A DNA stretch of 39,709 bases from Phycisphaerales bacterium (GTDB taxonomy: Bacteria; Planctomycetota; Phycisphaerae; Sedimentisphaerales; Anaerobacaceae): the NCBI GenBank assembly GCA_020352515.1, contig CP070678.1, positions 5,365,257 through 5,404,965 on the forward strand, in the 5' to 3' direction. The notes below the pieces were generated by a model, which saw nothing but the letters and a program-made list of their open reading frames with translations, was not told the origin of the DNA and searched no databases. Every line of letters begins with the position of its first letter. The first letter of the stretch is position 1. The translations under genes were made by a program, and so were the position numbers. This document shows positions 1 through 9,520 of the stretch, piece after piece.

Positions 1-221
1 GTCTGTGGCGGGGCACGGTGGCGGTCCACGATCGCGTCGAATGCTGGGCCGAGGGCGTGCTCGCTTATTTTGACGCAGCCGGCTGCGGGATACCGCCGGG
101 CGACGCAACAGGCCCGATCAACACGCGCGAGGCGCTGGAGGCGTACGACCCGGAACTCTTTGCGCTCGTGGACGAAACGATGGCCTACCGGGGCAAAGTG
201 GACTGGCGCCGCGGAAGGTAA
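1..221 (+). CDS. C-terminal fragment of a gene truncated by the window edge; possibly a secreted metallopeptidase-like protein
   Basis: The reading frame is open from base 3 and ends at a stop at 219-221, so only the last ~72 residues are present and no start is visible. The fragment has a CWAEGVLAYFD stretch, then NTREALEAYDPELFALVDE, and ends in a basic tail. The 'AEGV-x-x-YFD ... NTRE-x-L-x-x-YDPEL' pattern resembles the C-terminal end of anthrax-lethal-factor-like or gluzincin-type secreted peptidases as I remember them, where it follows the HExxH helix. That helix would lie outside the window, so the assignment is a weak inference. Coding is supported by an uninterrupted frame and natural-looking composition. 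It is followed by a ~130-base gap and then a gene on the opposite strand, so it is the last gene of whatever transcript enters from the left. Confidence 0.5.
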   Translation, partial: LWRGTVAVHDRVECWAEGVLAYFDAAGCGIPPGDATGPINTREALEAYDPELFALVDETMAYRGKVDWRRGR

Positions 222-349
222 GTCCATTTTGAGTCAAACGGTGGGAAAGGACTTTCGTTTGTTCTGAAGATTCGGGCGCGACGGGCGCCGCGCCGCGTGG
301 GCCGGATCTCGGCCGCGAGGCGGGCTGAATCGTGCCCGGCTTAGATGCT

Positions 350-850
350 TTACGCAGTTGCAGAGAAGCTCTGGTGAAATACCACAACACCGTGAGCGCT
401 GTTCTCGCCAAAAGGCAGAACAAGGACGTTTTCCTGCGGAACACCTTCATGGGTCAATTGCGGCAAGCTTCTGAAGCCGAACCGTTCATAATAATCAGGG
501 TCGCCGACAAGAACACAGCCTTTAGCTGCTCGCGCTTTCAGCCGGGACAGGCCTTCATGTACGAGGGCTTTGCCGATACCCTGTTTCTGGTATTCGGGCA
601 GCACCGAGATCGGGCCGAGACCATACCATTGCCGACTGCCGTCGGAAATGGTTACGGGCGAAAAAGCTATATGGCCCACCACTTTTCCATCAAGCTCGGC
701 GACCAGGGAAACAGAGAGCGCGTTCGCAGCTCGCAAAGCCTGGATTATGAATTGTTCGGTATGGTTGCTGATTGGATGCTTCTCAAACGCAGCTTTGGTG
801 ACATCAAATATCGCTTGAACGTCTGAGTCTTTTTCATTACGTATAATCAT
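350..850 (-). CDS. GNAT family N-acetyltransferase
   Basis: Predicted cytoplasmic acetyl-CoA-dependent N-acetyltransferase; the acceptor cannot be told from sequence. The protein (166 residues from this start) begins MIIRNEKDSDVQ, the usual first strand and helix of the GNAT fold. It contains the acetyl-CoA-binding motif A as PEYQKQGIGKALV, after a beta-4 strand GLGPISVLP, and then a DPDYYERFGF segment typical of the YhbS-like subgroup. The frame is open upstream to 916. I chose the ATG at 850 because GGAG lies six bases before it (857-860) and the conserved fold starts there; ATG 856 and a more distal start at 916 are less likely. It is divergent from the deacetylase gene and unrelated in function to the glycan genes, so it is probably housekeeping or a remnant of the flanking genome. 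Confidence 0.9.
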   Translation of the reverse strand: MIIRNEKDSDVQAIFDVTKAAFEKHPISNHTEQFIIQALRAANALSVSLVAELDGKVVGHIAFSPVTISDGSRQWYGLGPISVLPEYQKQGIGKALVHEGLSRLKARAAKGCVLVGDPDYYERFGFRSLPQLTHEGVPQENVLVLPFGENSAHGVVVFHQSFSATA

Positions 851-1142
851 ATCCATCTCCAATTCGGGCCGCCGGGATGATTCAATGACGGCCGACAGCA
901 CGTTGGCAGAATCCATCGCAAAACCTAATGTTGAATTATTTTGCGAACCGACTTAAAGTCTATGGACCTTATAAACGAACGGTGACAGAGAGTCAAAGAG
1001 CATATTCTGAGACCCGAGGCCCGGGCGAACGGCAGCCGCTCAATAGCAATTGCTGTCGGTGCTTCCGAGAATGGGCCGAGCCGGGAGCCTTCGCCGGGAT
1101 TTTGAGGGCATCGGTCAAGGATATGAAAGGCAGGTGGGCCGA

Positions 1143-2087
1143 ATGAGCAGGATTACCAGGAGAGACCTTATCAAGACGACGGTTGCAGGCGGAGTAGCGG
1201 CAGCGGCCCTGCCGGGCCTTGCGAGAGGCAGGGACACGAGGCCAACAAAGACTCGTTACATCGCGGCCTACGATACGGAATCGCCGGGCTGCCTTGCGGC
1301 GTGCGGCAGAATCGTCGAGGTACACAAGAGATTAGAGATGCCGGCTACATTCTTCATAGTGGGCAGAGTGCTCGACGCCCATCCCGCCGAGTATCGCAAG
1401 CTGCTGGATGGCCCGCTTTTCGAAATCGCCTCCCACACGTATTCACACCGGATGCTGCGGGACAACGAATTCTGTGGCGCTGCCGTGCCGATGGACGAGA
1501 GACGAGAGGAAATCTTCAAAGGAAAGGAATCGGTCGAGCGAGTCTTTGAGCGGCCCTGCATCGGCATGCGGCCGGGCTGCGGCTTCGACAACGCCTTCAG
1601 CGGCGAACCGAAAGTGCTGCAACTGGTCAAAGAAGCCGGCTTCAAGTACGTCAGCAGTCTTCTCTGGGGCCCCGACTATTCGCTGCCGGCACTGCTGCGA
1701 GAGCCGTTCAGCTACCAGGCCGAGGGCTTCCCGGATATATGGGAGCTGCCCGGCCACGGCTGGCACGAGAATCTGCTCAAGGACCACAATCGCTGGGGAC
1801 CGAGAAGGCTGACGCTGTGGCCTCCGCCTTTTCCCGAGGCGGTGCCCAGAAGCTTCTGCAAGACTCCGAGCGATGAATTCGAGGTGAACAGGGTTTTTCT
1901 CGATAAGGCGCTGGAGACGGGTATGCCTTTTGTCTCCCTGATCTGGCATCCGTGGTCGCTGGCGAAGTTCGACCCGGATATGAAAATGCTCGAAATGACA
2001 TTCGCTCATGTGCGAAGGACAGGGCTGAAGCCCTCCACGTACGGCCAACTTTATCAATCCCTTCGCAAGTCAGGCAAGTCGTCGTGA
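1143..2087 (+). CDS. Tat-exported polysaccharide deacetylase (NodB-like, CE4-type)
   Basis: Predicted metal-dependent deacetylase acting on acetylated polysaccharide or peptidoglycan outside the cytoplasm. The product from ATG 1143 is 314 residues. It starts MSRITRRDLIK followed by a hydrophobic Ala/Gly-rich stretch, a twin-arginine signal. The NodB fold is shown by YDTE (Asp44, Glu46) where the family has its TFDD-type catalytic/metal Asp, an ATFFIVG strand, and the metal-binding ASHTYSH motif (His98, His102), then a GMRPGCGFD segment matching the RxPxG-type motif. An in-frame upstream ATG at 1050 would bury the Tat signal, so it was rejected. It heads a co-directional run with the transglutaminase-like, GH36 and PL11 genes, which suggests removal of acetyl esters from the polymer those enzymes attack. 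The exact substrate is unknown. Confidence 0.85.
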   Translation: MSRITRRDLIKTTVAGGVAAAALPGLARGRDTRPTKTRYIAAYDTESPGCLAACGRIVEVHKRLEMPATFFIVGRVLDAHPAEYRKLLDGPLFEIASHTYSHRMLRDNEFCGAAVPMDERREEIFKGKESVERVFERPCIGMRPGCGFDNAFSGEPKVLQLVKEAGFKYVSSLLWGPDYSLPALLREPFSYQAEGFPDIWELPGHGWHENLLKDHNRWGPRRLTLWPPPFPEAVPRSFCKTPSDEFEVNRVFLDKALETGMPFVSLIWHPWSLAKFDPDMKMLEMTFAHVRRTGLKPSTYGQLYQSLRKSGKSS

Positions 2088-2251
2088 AAAGATGCAGGAC
2101 GGGGTTCCGGATGACCCCGGGGAGTCCCTCGGTCCGGTTGTGTCTTCAAGCAGCTTCCAGGTTGTCCTCACACGCCGTGAGACCCGTTGAAAACAGACGC
2201 CGTCGAGAATAGAATGACCACAGCAAATGAGCTGAATTACCTGAGGTGCGC

Positions 2252-4834
2252 ATGCGACGCAGTAGTCATTTGACAATTCTATGGGCCGTGACTTCTTTTC
2301 TTCTTCTCTGTCCGTCGGGTGCACGGCTGCCGGCTGCCGTGTACAATCTCAAGGTTGTTACGAGCGTTTCTCCCGATTACCACGATATGGACAGCATGAT
2401 CCGTAGCATAACGAGCAGGTGGCCGGAGCCTGAAGAGAAATGTTGGGCCCTGTTCTACTGGAACCACATTGCGCGGCGGCAGACAAGCCCGATGACTGTT
2501 CACGGCGTCGAGTGCACGGATCCCATTCGCCAGTTCAACGACTACGGCTACACCATGTGTAGCACGGTTGCGGGAATCAACTGCGCAATCTGGGACGCGA
2601 TGGGCTACCCGGTCAAGTTCTGGGACATCTCGAACCACACGGTCTCCGAGGTCCGGTACCGCGGCCTGTGGCACATGTATGACAACAGCATGTCGGCCAT
2701 CTACACGCTATGTGACGGCGCGACCATCGCGGCGGTCGAAGATATCGGCAAAGAGGGGGCGTGCATCGTTTCGGGCGGCAGGAGCGAACGTGGACATATT
2801 GCAAAGTACCACTGCGCCACGGCCAACAGCCCGAAGGGATTCCTGACAGGCGCCGATTGTGCCCGCGATCTCGACCAGGAGTATCGCTGCTTCAATCCCA
2901 ACGGGCTCAAGTATCGCTACTACTACAACAACTGGGACCGCGGGCACCGCTACATCCTGAATCTGCGGGAGTATGAAGCCTACAGCCGCCATTACGCGAG
3001 TCTCGGCGATTCACGCGGGTTTTACGTGCCAAATAACGGCAAAGACCCCGAAGCGCCGAACAGACGCTACAGGATACGAGGCAACGGCGTGTGGACATAC
3101 CGTCCGACCCTGGACGCCCCGGGACTGACAGCCGTACACGCTGTCTCTGGCTGCACGGCGGCAGAGTCCGGCGGAGTAATCCCGGCAAACGCAGGCAAGG
3201 CCGGCGAGGTTACTTTCAAGCTGCAGGGCGCAAATGTGATCGCTTCTCTGTCGATCACGGCAAAGCTCCTGAGGGCGACAGAGGCGGACCTTGCGTCTAT
3301 ATCCGTCAGCACCACGAACGGTCTGACCTGGACAAACGTGTGGACAGCCGAGAAACTCGCAGACACCACCGCCGAACTGAACCTCATTGACCAGGTCAGC
3401 GGTGCTTATGAGGTCCTCGTTCGCGTGACCCTGCTGGGCGCCCGAAGACCGGAAGACGCCTGTCTGAAGTCCATCGACTTTAAGACAATCACAATGCTTA
3501 ACAGCAAGACGCAGCCGAGACTGCTGCTCGGTGCAAACACCGTGTACGTAGGTCTCGGCGAGCAGACAGATTCGGTCGTTTTGTGGCCGGACCTCCGGGC
3601 GGAAAGCTACAAGCCCTTCGTCGTCGAACAGCGGAACATAACCTCCAGGCCGAAACACCCCGGCTACCAGGGGGTCATGCACGCGACAAAGCCCAATGAA
3701 GATGCCTACGTCGTGTTCAAAACTGACGCCCCCAGAAGCATCACCCGAATTCACTACGGCGGCCGCTTCTATAACCGGGCCCCGAGGTCACGCATCGACA
3801 CGCTACACTCATTTGACAATGGCGCAACATGGCACAAAAGCTTCTCTCTCGCAAAAACCGATCCGCCCTGGGATGTCATCCACTACGAGACCATCCGCGA
3901 TATTCCCGCGAATACGCGCTCGGTGCTCTTCAAGTATCTTCTGAACAGCTCGGCCGCAGGGACGGACGCATGCAGCATCTACAGCGTTCGAATGGAGGCC
4001 GATTACGAGCCCGCCAGTCCGGGCTTCAAGCCTCTCGAGGTGACCTTCAACTGGAGCGAGGTGCAGCAGGACTACTCTCTTGTGGCGAGAAGCCACACAC
4101 AGCTCGTCAGCGAGGTCCCCTTCGAGTACACCATCAACATCGGGGGCTCCGACCATCCGGTTGTGAACAGCCTGCGGGTAAGTACGAAAGGATCGGCGGA
4201 GAATGCCAGATACGGCTATTCAGATGGCGTGGATGTCGGCGGGGCGCGGCACGTCGGCCGATGGGTTTCCTACGGCCGCAACCTTGCCCAGGGCAGAAAG
4301 TACACGGTCTCCGCGCCTTCGAAAACGCACTGGGGAGCCGGCGACCCGCAGGGCACAAAGCTAACCGACGGAATAATGGGGCCACCGTATCCCGGCGGCA
4401 TCGGGCCGAGATACGGTTTGTGCTGGGACAAAGGCGACGATCCTGTTATCGACGTGGACTTGGGACAAACGCGGCGCTTCGGCGCGTTCAGGATTCATCT
4501 GAGCGCCGGCTGGCCGTGGTGGGACGCCCTGAAGGGACAGGTCAAAGACAGGGTCGAAGTGCTCACGTCACCGGGCGGGCGGGACTTTACGAGCCGGGGC
4601 TTCTTCGACTTGAATCTCCGGTGGAAGGATATACCGGTCAACCACATGATGCCCGACGACGAGACCGCCGGGGGATTTACCTATGACCTTGTGATGCGTG
4701 AAAGCGTGGAAGCACGCAATGTTAGATTCAAGATAACAGCCGAGAGGACTTTGACCGTGAGTGAGGTGCAGGTGCTTGACCAAATCAGTTACAAGCCGTT
4801 CGACCTGCGCATCGCTCTTCCCGACGGCGGGTAG
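2252..4834 (+). CDS. Secreted transglutaminase-like protein with C-terminal discoidin (F5/8 type C) domain
   Basis: An 860-residue exported protein. Residues 1 to about 27 form a Sec signal (basic start, LTILWAVTSFLLL core). An N-terminal domain carries what looks like a transglutaminase-like catalytic triad: Cys103 in YTMCSTVAG, His129 in DISNHTVSEV and Asp144 in HMYDNSM, with the Cys-26-His-15-Asp spacing expected for the family. The middle is beta-rich with no domain I recognise. The C-terminal ~150 residues (NLAQGRKYTVSAPS ... DGI ... VDLGQTRRFGAFRIHLS ... VSEVQVLD) look like a discoidin/F5-8C carbohydrate-binding jelly roll. ATG 2252 has GAGG five to six bases upstream; the GTG at 2246 overlaps that site. 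Enzymes with this core may be proteases, amidases or crosslinkers; which one applies here is unknown. It sits 92 bases before the GH36 gene. Confidence 0.75.
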   Translation: MRRSSHLTILWAVTSFLLLCPSGARLPAAVYNLKVVTSVSPDYHDMDSMIRSITSRWPEPEEKCWALFYWNHIARRQTSPMTVHGVECTDPIRQFNDYGYTMCSTVAGINCAIWDAMGYPVKFWDISNHTVSEVRYRGLWHMYDNSMSAIYTLCDGATIAAVEDIGKEGACIVSGGRSERGHIAKYHCATANSPKGFLTGADCARDLDQEYRCFNPNGLKYRYYYNNWDRGHRYILNLREYEAYSRHYASLGDSRGFYVPNNGKDPEAPNRRYRIRGNGVWTYRPTLDAPGLTAVHAVSGCTAAESGGVIPANAGKAGEVTFKLQGANVIASLSITAKLLRATEADLASISVSTTNGLTWTNVWTAEKLADTTAELNLIDQVSGAYEVLVRVTLLGARRPEDACLKSIDFKTITMLNSKTQPRLLLGANTVYVGLGEQTDSVVLWPDLRAESYKPFVVEQRNITSRPKHPGYQGVMHATKPNEDAYVVFKTDAPRSITRIHYGGRFYNRAPRSRIDTLHSFDNGATWHKSFSLAKTDPPWDVIHYETIRDIPANTRSVLFKYLLNSSAAGTDACSIYSVRMEADYEPASPGFKPLEVTFNWSEVQQDYSLVARSHTQLVSEVPFEYTINIGGSDHPVVNSLRVSTKGSAENARYGYSDGVDVGGARHVGRWVSYGRNLAQGRKYTVSAPSKTHWGAGDPQGTKLTDGIMGPPYPGGIGPRYGLCWDKGDDPVIDVDLGQTRRFGAFRIHLSAGWPWWDALKGQVKDRVEVLTSPGGRDFTSRGFFDLNLRWKDIPVNHMMPDDETAGGFTYDLVMRESVEARNVRFKITAERTLTVSEVQVLDQISYKPFDLRIALPDGG

Positions 4835-4926
4835 GCCGTTGTCCGATGCGCGTTGCCGCCTTGTTCCGGCTTACAAGGGCGGGCCAACAAGGCTTGCGCT
4901 ATCGGCAGGAAAGGATATCTCAGCAG

Positions 4927-7464
4927 ATGGAAAAAAGATTAGGTTTATGCAGTGCTGTTCTCATGAGCTTGCTTGTTTGTGCTCAGGCGAGCGAGGTGAC
5001 GCTATATCCGGAGGATTTCGATCTTCGCGGCCGGTGGCTAAATCCGCTGTTCGGCAGGACGCAACAGGTTGCCCGCCCTCACCTGGAGATGCTCCATGAG
5101 GATGTGTCCGACGGGATGTCTCGCGGGAAATCCTGGCGGGGCACGCCGTACCAGCTCGGTGACAAAGTCTATTCGCACGGCCTTGCATTCAATTCCACCA
5201 AGCACCTGCTGGTGCTCGTGGGCCGGCCCGCGGAAAGATTTGTCGCCGACGTGGGCCTCGAGAACAACGATGACACCCGGCGCGGCGCCGCCGCGGGTCA
5301 CGGGTCCGTGACGTTCCACGTTCTCGCAGGCGGCAGGGAGGTCTTCACCTCGCCGGTCCTCAGGCTAAAGGACGGCGCGCACCGTCTGGACGTGCCGCTT
5401 GACGGGGCCAGCGAGTTCGAGATTCGCGTCGGTGACGGGGGTGACGGCCGCTCCTATGACCAAGCGCTCTGGGCTGAGGCAGTAGTTGAGCTCCGGGACG
5501 GCACGAGCATCAGGCTGCAAGACATGCCGCTGGAAGGGGCGGACGGCAGGAGACTATCGGTCACCGAGCCGCCGTTCTCGTTTTTTTACGGCGGCAAGCC
5601 TTCAGCAGAGCTGTTCAAATCCTGGCAGGTCAGCCGCAATAAGCGAAAGCTCGACGGTCAGCGGACCGAGCACGAGCTGGTTTATTCAGATACGACGAGC
5701 GGCCTGCGCGTTCGTTGCGTTCTCATTGAATACCACGATTTTCCCACGGCTGAATGGACGCTTTACTTCAAGAATACCGGTCCCAATGACACGCGCATAA
5801 TCGAGAAGATTCAGGCGCTTGATATCGAGCTGAGCCGCAGCGGTGAAGGCGAATTTCTGCTGCACCATAACATCGGCTCCCCCGCCAACGGCAACGACTA
5901 CGGCCTGCTCGAGACTCCGCTGGGCCGCAACGCCACCAAGCGGCTTGCCGGCGCCGGGGGCCGGCCGACCAACGCAGACTGGTCGTACTTTAACCTCGAA
6001 TGGTCCGGCCAAGGGCTCATCGTCGCCGTCGGCTGGCCGGGACAATGGGCGGCTGAGTTCGTGCGCGACAATGCACGCGGCCTGCACGTCCGCGCCGGCC
6101 AGGAATTGACGCGATTCAAGCTGCTGGGCGGCGAGGAGGTCCGAAGCCCTCTAATCGTGCTGCAATTCTGGAAAGGCAACTGGATCGCGGCGCAGAACAT
6201 CTGGCGTCGCTGGATGATGGCCCACTCCATGCCCAAACCCGGCGGCAAGCTGCCACAGCCCCAGTTGCTCGCCTCCAGCTCGCGACAGTATAACGAGATG
6301 ATCGACGCCAACGAGGCCAATCAGATTATGTTCATCAACCGCTACCTGGCCGAGGACATCAAGCTCGATTACTGGTGGATGGATGCCGGCTGGTATGTGC
6401 ACCACGGCGGCGGCTGGCCGCGCGTCGGCACGTGGCAGGTCGATACCTCGCGCTTCCCGCGCGGACTGCGCCCGATCTCCGACTACGCGCACGCCAAGGG
6501 CCTCAAGATACTCGTCTGGTTCGAGCCGGAGCGAGTGACCGCTGGCACGTGGCTGGCGAACAATCATCCGGAATGGGTCCTTGGAGGTGCCAAGGGCGGT
6601 CTGCTCAATCTCGGTAATGACGCCGTGCGAGAGTGGCTGACCGAGCACGTGGATCGCCTGCTGGCCACACAGGGCATTGATCTCTACCGCCAGGATTTCA
6701 ACATGGACCCGCTCGGCTACTGGCGAGGCGCCGACGCGCCGGACCGTCAGGGCATCAGCGAAATCAGACACGTCACGGGGTACCTGGCCTACTGGGACGA
6801 GCTGCGCCGCCGGCATCCCGATATGCTCATCGACTCCTGTTCGAGCGGCGGCCGTCGCAACGACATCGAGACCATGCGCCGCGCCGTGCCGCTGTGGCGG
6901 AGCGACTACGCCTACGAATCTATCGGCCACCAGTGCATGATGTACGGCCTGTCGTTATGGCTGCCCTTCCACGGCACCGGCACCGTATTCACCCGCAACG
7001 CGACCTACTACGGCAGCGGCCATACACCGGTCGAGCCTTACGCCTTCTGGAGCAACGCCTGCCAGAGCACCGGAATCGGCCTGGACGTGCGATTGAAGGA
7101 CCTCGACTACGCCGCCGTCCGCCGACTCATCGCCCAGTGGCGACGGATTGCCCCCAATTACTACGGCGACTTCTACCCGCTGACGCCCTGGACCCGCGAC
7201 GCGACTGCGTGGATGGCCTGGCAGTTCGACCGGCCGGAGGCCGGCGAAGGCATGGTCCAGGTCTTCCGACGCCACGACAGCTTCTACGAGTCGGCGCGTC
7301 TCAAGCTGATGGGCCTGGATGCGAAAGCCGACTACGTGGTCTCCAACATCGACACGGGCAAGCAAGAGCGTCGCAGCGGCCGGGAATTGCTGAACGGCGG
7401 ACTGCCGGTGACCCTCGGAGACAAGCCGCAGGCGGCGGTTCTGGTCTATCGAAAAAAACAGTGA
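4927..7464 (+). CDS. Secreted NPCBM-domain GH36 alpha-galactosidase
   Basis: Predicted extracellular retaining alpha-galactosidase releasing terminal alpha-galactose from side chains. The protein (845 residues) begins MEKRLGLCSAVLMSLLVCAQAS, a Sec signal peptide. Residues ~25-200 resemble the NPCBM sugar-binding module (YSHGLAFNSTKHL ... FVADVGLENN ... VTFHVLAGGREVF). The GH36 region follows: a beta-sandwich, then a TIM barrel with DYWWMDAGWY, LVWFEPERV and LDLYRQDFN-type motifs. By family analogy Asp590 (YRQDFN) is the nucleophile and Asp660 (WRSDYAYE) the acid/base; CSSGGRRND between them is the GH36 signature. ATG 4927 is preferred over the longer frame from 4846, because the extension would precede the signal peptide. 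It lies 98 bases upstream of the PL11 gene, in keeping with joint action on galactose-decorated pectin. Some GH36 members act on alpha-GalNAc instead. Confidence 0.93.
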   Translation: MEKRLGLCSAVLMSLLVCAQASEVTLYPEDFDLRGRWLNPLFGRTQQVARPHLEMLHEDVSDGMSRGKSWRGTPYQLGDKVYSHGLAFNSTKHLLVLVGRPAERFVADVGLENNDDTRRGAAAGHGSVTFHVLAGGREVFTSPVLRLKDGAHRLDVPLDGASEFEIRVGDGGDGRSYDQALWAEAVVELRDGTSIRLQDMPLEGADGRRLSVTEPPFSFFYGGKPSAELFKSWQVSRNKRKLDGQRTEHELVYSDTTSGLRVRCVLIEYHDFPTAEWTLYFKNTGPNDTRIIEKIQALDIELSRSGEGEFLLHHNIGSPANGNDYGLLETPLGRNATKRLAGAGGRPTNADWSYFNLEWSGQGLIVAVGWPGQWAAEFVRDNARGLHVRAGQELTRFKLLGGEEVRSPLIVLQFWKGNWIAAQNIWRRWMMAHSMPKPGGKLPQPQLLASSSRQYNEMIDANEANQIMFINRYLAEDIKLDYWWMDAGWYVHHGGGWPRVGTWQVDTSRFPRGLRPISDYAHAKGLKILVWFEPERVTAGTWLANNHPEWVLGGAKGGLLNLGNDAVREWLTEHVDRLLATQGIDLYRQDFNMDPLGYWRGADAPDRQGISEIRHVTGYLAYWDELRRRHPDMLIDSCSSGGRRNDIETMRRAVPLWRSDYAYESIGHQCMMYGLSLWLPFHGTGTVFTRNATYYGSGHTPVEPYAFWSNACQSTGIGLDVRLKDLDYAAVRRLIAQWRRIAPNYYGDFYPLTPWTRDATAWMAWQFDRPEAGEGMVQVFRRHDSFYESARLKLMGLDAKADYVVSNIDTGKQERRSGRELLNGGLPVTLGDKPQAAVLVYRKKQ

Positions 7465-7563
7465 AAGCTCCCGGCTTCGCTGGACCGCCGACCGGAGTCG
7501 GATGAAACACCCTCATAAGAAGCACCATAGAGAAAGGGAACAACTAACACAGGAGCCATCGTC

Positions 7564-9492
7564 ATGACTCATCGTTCGATCCGCAATGTTCTCGGCATTC
7601 TCCTTACCCTGGCCTCATCCGTCCAGGCGCAGAGACAGATGGAAAACCTCACCCGCGGAATTGTGGCCGTCAGACAGCCCGACGGCGCGGTCTATGTCGG
7701 CTGGCGGCTGTTCGGGACCGACCCCGAGACGCTCGCTTTCAATCTTTACCGCGTCATCGGTGACGGCACGCCGGCCAAGGTCAACGAAAAACCCATCACA
7801 GGGGCGACAAATTACGTCGACCGAGCTGCCGACGTCAACCAGGCACTCCGCTACTATGTCCGGCCGGTCGCCGATGGAAAGGAGCTGAAGCCCTCAAAGC
7901 CGGCACGCGTATGGGACGATAACTACCTCCAAATCCCCATTCAATCCATGCGCGGCTATAGGCCCGGCGATGCCTCAATCGCCGACCTGGACGGCGACGG
8001 CGAGTACGAGATCGTCCTGCACCAGGTCTCGGGGGGCAGGGACAACGCGTTTGCCGGCATCACGGGGGCCCCCATTCTCGACGCTTACGAGATGGACGGC
8101 ACGCTTATGTGGCGCATCAACCTCGGCATAAACATCCGCGACGGCGAGCACTACACGCAGTTCATGGTATACGACCTCGACGGTGACGGCAGGGCCGAGA
8201 TGGCCTGCAAAACGGCCGACGGCACAACGGACGGGAAGGGCCGGGTAATTGGCGAGAAGGACAAGGACTGGCGGACCTACAAGCAGGGCGACCGGACCCA
8301 CGGCCGCATCCTCGACGGCCCCGAGTATTTCACCATCTTCGACGGGCGGACCGGCGCGGCGCTGAAAACAGTCGACTACATACCCAATCGTTATCCCATC
8401 AACGGCTGGGGCGGCATCGGCGGAAACGGCGGCAACGACAGCTACGGCAACCGCTGCGACCGCTTCCTCGCCTGTGTCGCCTACCTTGACGGCGTTCGGC
8501 CGAGCGTGGTGATGTGCCGCGGCGTGTACGGCCGGACTGTAATGGCCGCCTGGGACTGGCGCAACGGCAAACTGACCAGCCGCTGGGTATTCGATTCGGG
8601 AATCAGCTACCCTCCCTTCACGGATGCCTCGCCCTACTCGGGCATGGGCGGCCACTCGCTGTCGGTGGCCGACGTCGACAGTGATGGCAAAGACGAAATC
8701 GTCTACCATTCGATGGTGGTCGATGACAGCGGCAAGGGGCTTTACTCCACCGGCTGGCGGCACGGGGACTCCATGCACATCGGCGACATGTACCCCGACC
8801 GCCCGGGCCTCGAAGTCTTCACCATCCACGAGAACGAGGATGACACCGTCCGGTTCCGCAGCCCCGGCGCCGCGATGCGCGACGCCCGAACCGGTCAAGC
8901 GATCTGGAAGCACAGCCCCGGTATAGATGTTGGTGGCGGAATGGCCGCCGACATCGACCCGCGGCACCCCGGCTACGAGGCCTGGGGAGGACCGGGCGGA
9001 CTGCGCAACTCACAAGGGCAGGAGATCGGCCCCAATCCCCGCTCGAGCCGCTTTGCGATCTGGTGGGACGGGGACCTGTTGCGGGAGTTGCTGAGCGGCT
9101 CGGCTATAAACAAGTGGAACTGGAAAACAGGCGCCGAAGAAAGGCTATTCTCTACGGGGACGCGGGGTCGCGGACGCAGCCCTAACATTATGGGTGACTT
9201 TATCGGGGACTGGCGCGAGGAGCTTCTAACAACCGCCCCCGATGGCCGGGCACTGCGGCTCTACACCACCACGATCCCAACAGAGCACCGCATCTACACG
9301 CTGATGCACGACCCGCAATACCGTCTGGCCATAGCCTGGCAGAATGTCGTCTATAACAAGCCGCCGCATCCGGGTTTTTTCCTGGGCCACTCAATGGCGG
9401 GACCGCCGAGCCCGAACATCTATCTTATAGGCGAGGGCGAGGCTATCTCCGGCGTCAAGCCGGCCTCGACGGGAATTGCACAAGTCCAATGA
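7564..9492 (+). CDS. Secreted rhamnogalacturonan lyase, polysaccharide lyase family 11
   Basis: Predicted to cleave the rhamnose-galacturonate backbone of rhamnogalacturonan I by beta-elimination outside the cell. The product is 642 residues, the usual PL11 size. Residues 1-22 are a Sec signal ending SSVQAQ. The N-terminal Ig/Fn3-like module starts QRQMENLTRGIVAV, a highly characteristic PL11 opening, with WRLFGTDPETLAFNLYR. A beta-propeller with repeated calcium-binding loops follows: DLDGDGEYEIV (about residue 141), YDLDGDGRAEM (about 202) and VDSDGKDEIV (about 371). The GWGGIGGNGGNDSYGNR segment and the C-terminal YTLMHDPQYRLAIAWQN also fit the family. AGGAG at 7551-7555 lies eight bases before the ATG. 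Whether it is endo- or exo-acting cannot be decided from sequence alone. Confidence 0.95.
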   Translation: MTHRSIRNVLGILLTLASSVQAQRQMENLTRGIVAVRQPDGAVYVGWRLFGTDPETLAFNLYRVIGDGTPAKVNEKPITGATNYVDRAADVNQALRYYVRPVADGKELKPSKPARVWDDNYLQIPIQSMRGYRPGDASIADLDGDGEYEIVLHQVSGGRDNAFAGITGAPILDAYEMDGTLMWRINLGINIRDGEHYTQFMVYDLDGDGRAEMACKTADGTTDGKGRVIGEKDKDWRTYKQGDRTHGRILDGPEYFTIFDGRTGAALKTVDYIPNRYPINGWGGIGGNGGNDSYGNRCDRFLACVAYLDGVRPSVVMCRGVYGRTVMAAWDWRNGKLTSRWVFDSGISYPPFTDASPYSGMGGHSLSVADVDSDGKDEIVYHSMVVDDSGKGLYSTGWRHGDSMHIGDMYPDRPGLEVFTIHENEDDTVRFRSPGAAMRDARTGQAIWKHSPGIDVGGGMAADIDPRHPGYEAWGGPGGLRNSQGQEIGPNPRSSRFAIWWDGDLLRELLSGSAINKWNWKTGAEERLFSTGTRGRGRSPNIMGDFIGDWREELLTTAPDGRALRLYTTTIPTEHRIYTLMHDPQYRLAIAWQNVVYNKPPHPGFFLGHSMAGPPSPNIYLIGEGEAISGVKPASTGIAQVQ

Positions 9493-9520
9493 GGGACCGA
9501 CCCGCCGCCGCTGCGGTCCC
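9493..9520 (+). terminator. Weak hairpin immediately after the PL11 stop codon
   Basis: GGGACCG (9493-9499) pairs with CGGTCCC (9514-9520) around a 14-base loop. There is no T-run after it, so it may be an attenuating or RNA-stabilising stem rather than an intrinsic terminator. Confidence 0.25.

Noticed and set aside
7975..8967. A 330-codon minus-strand frame inside the PL11 gene
   Set aside because: Antisense shadow of the DxDGDG repeats; the real PL11 reading covers it.
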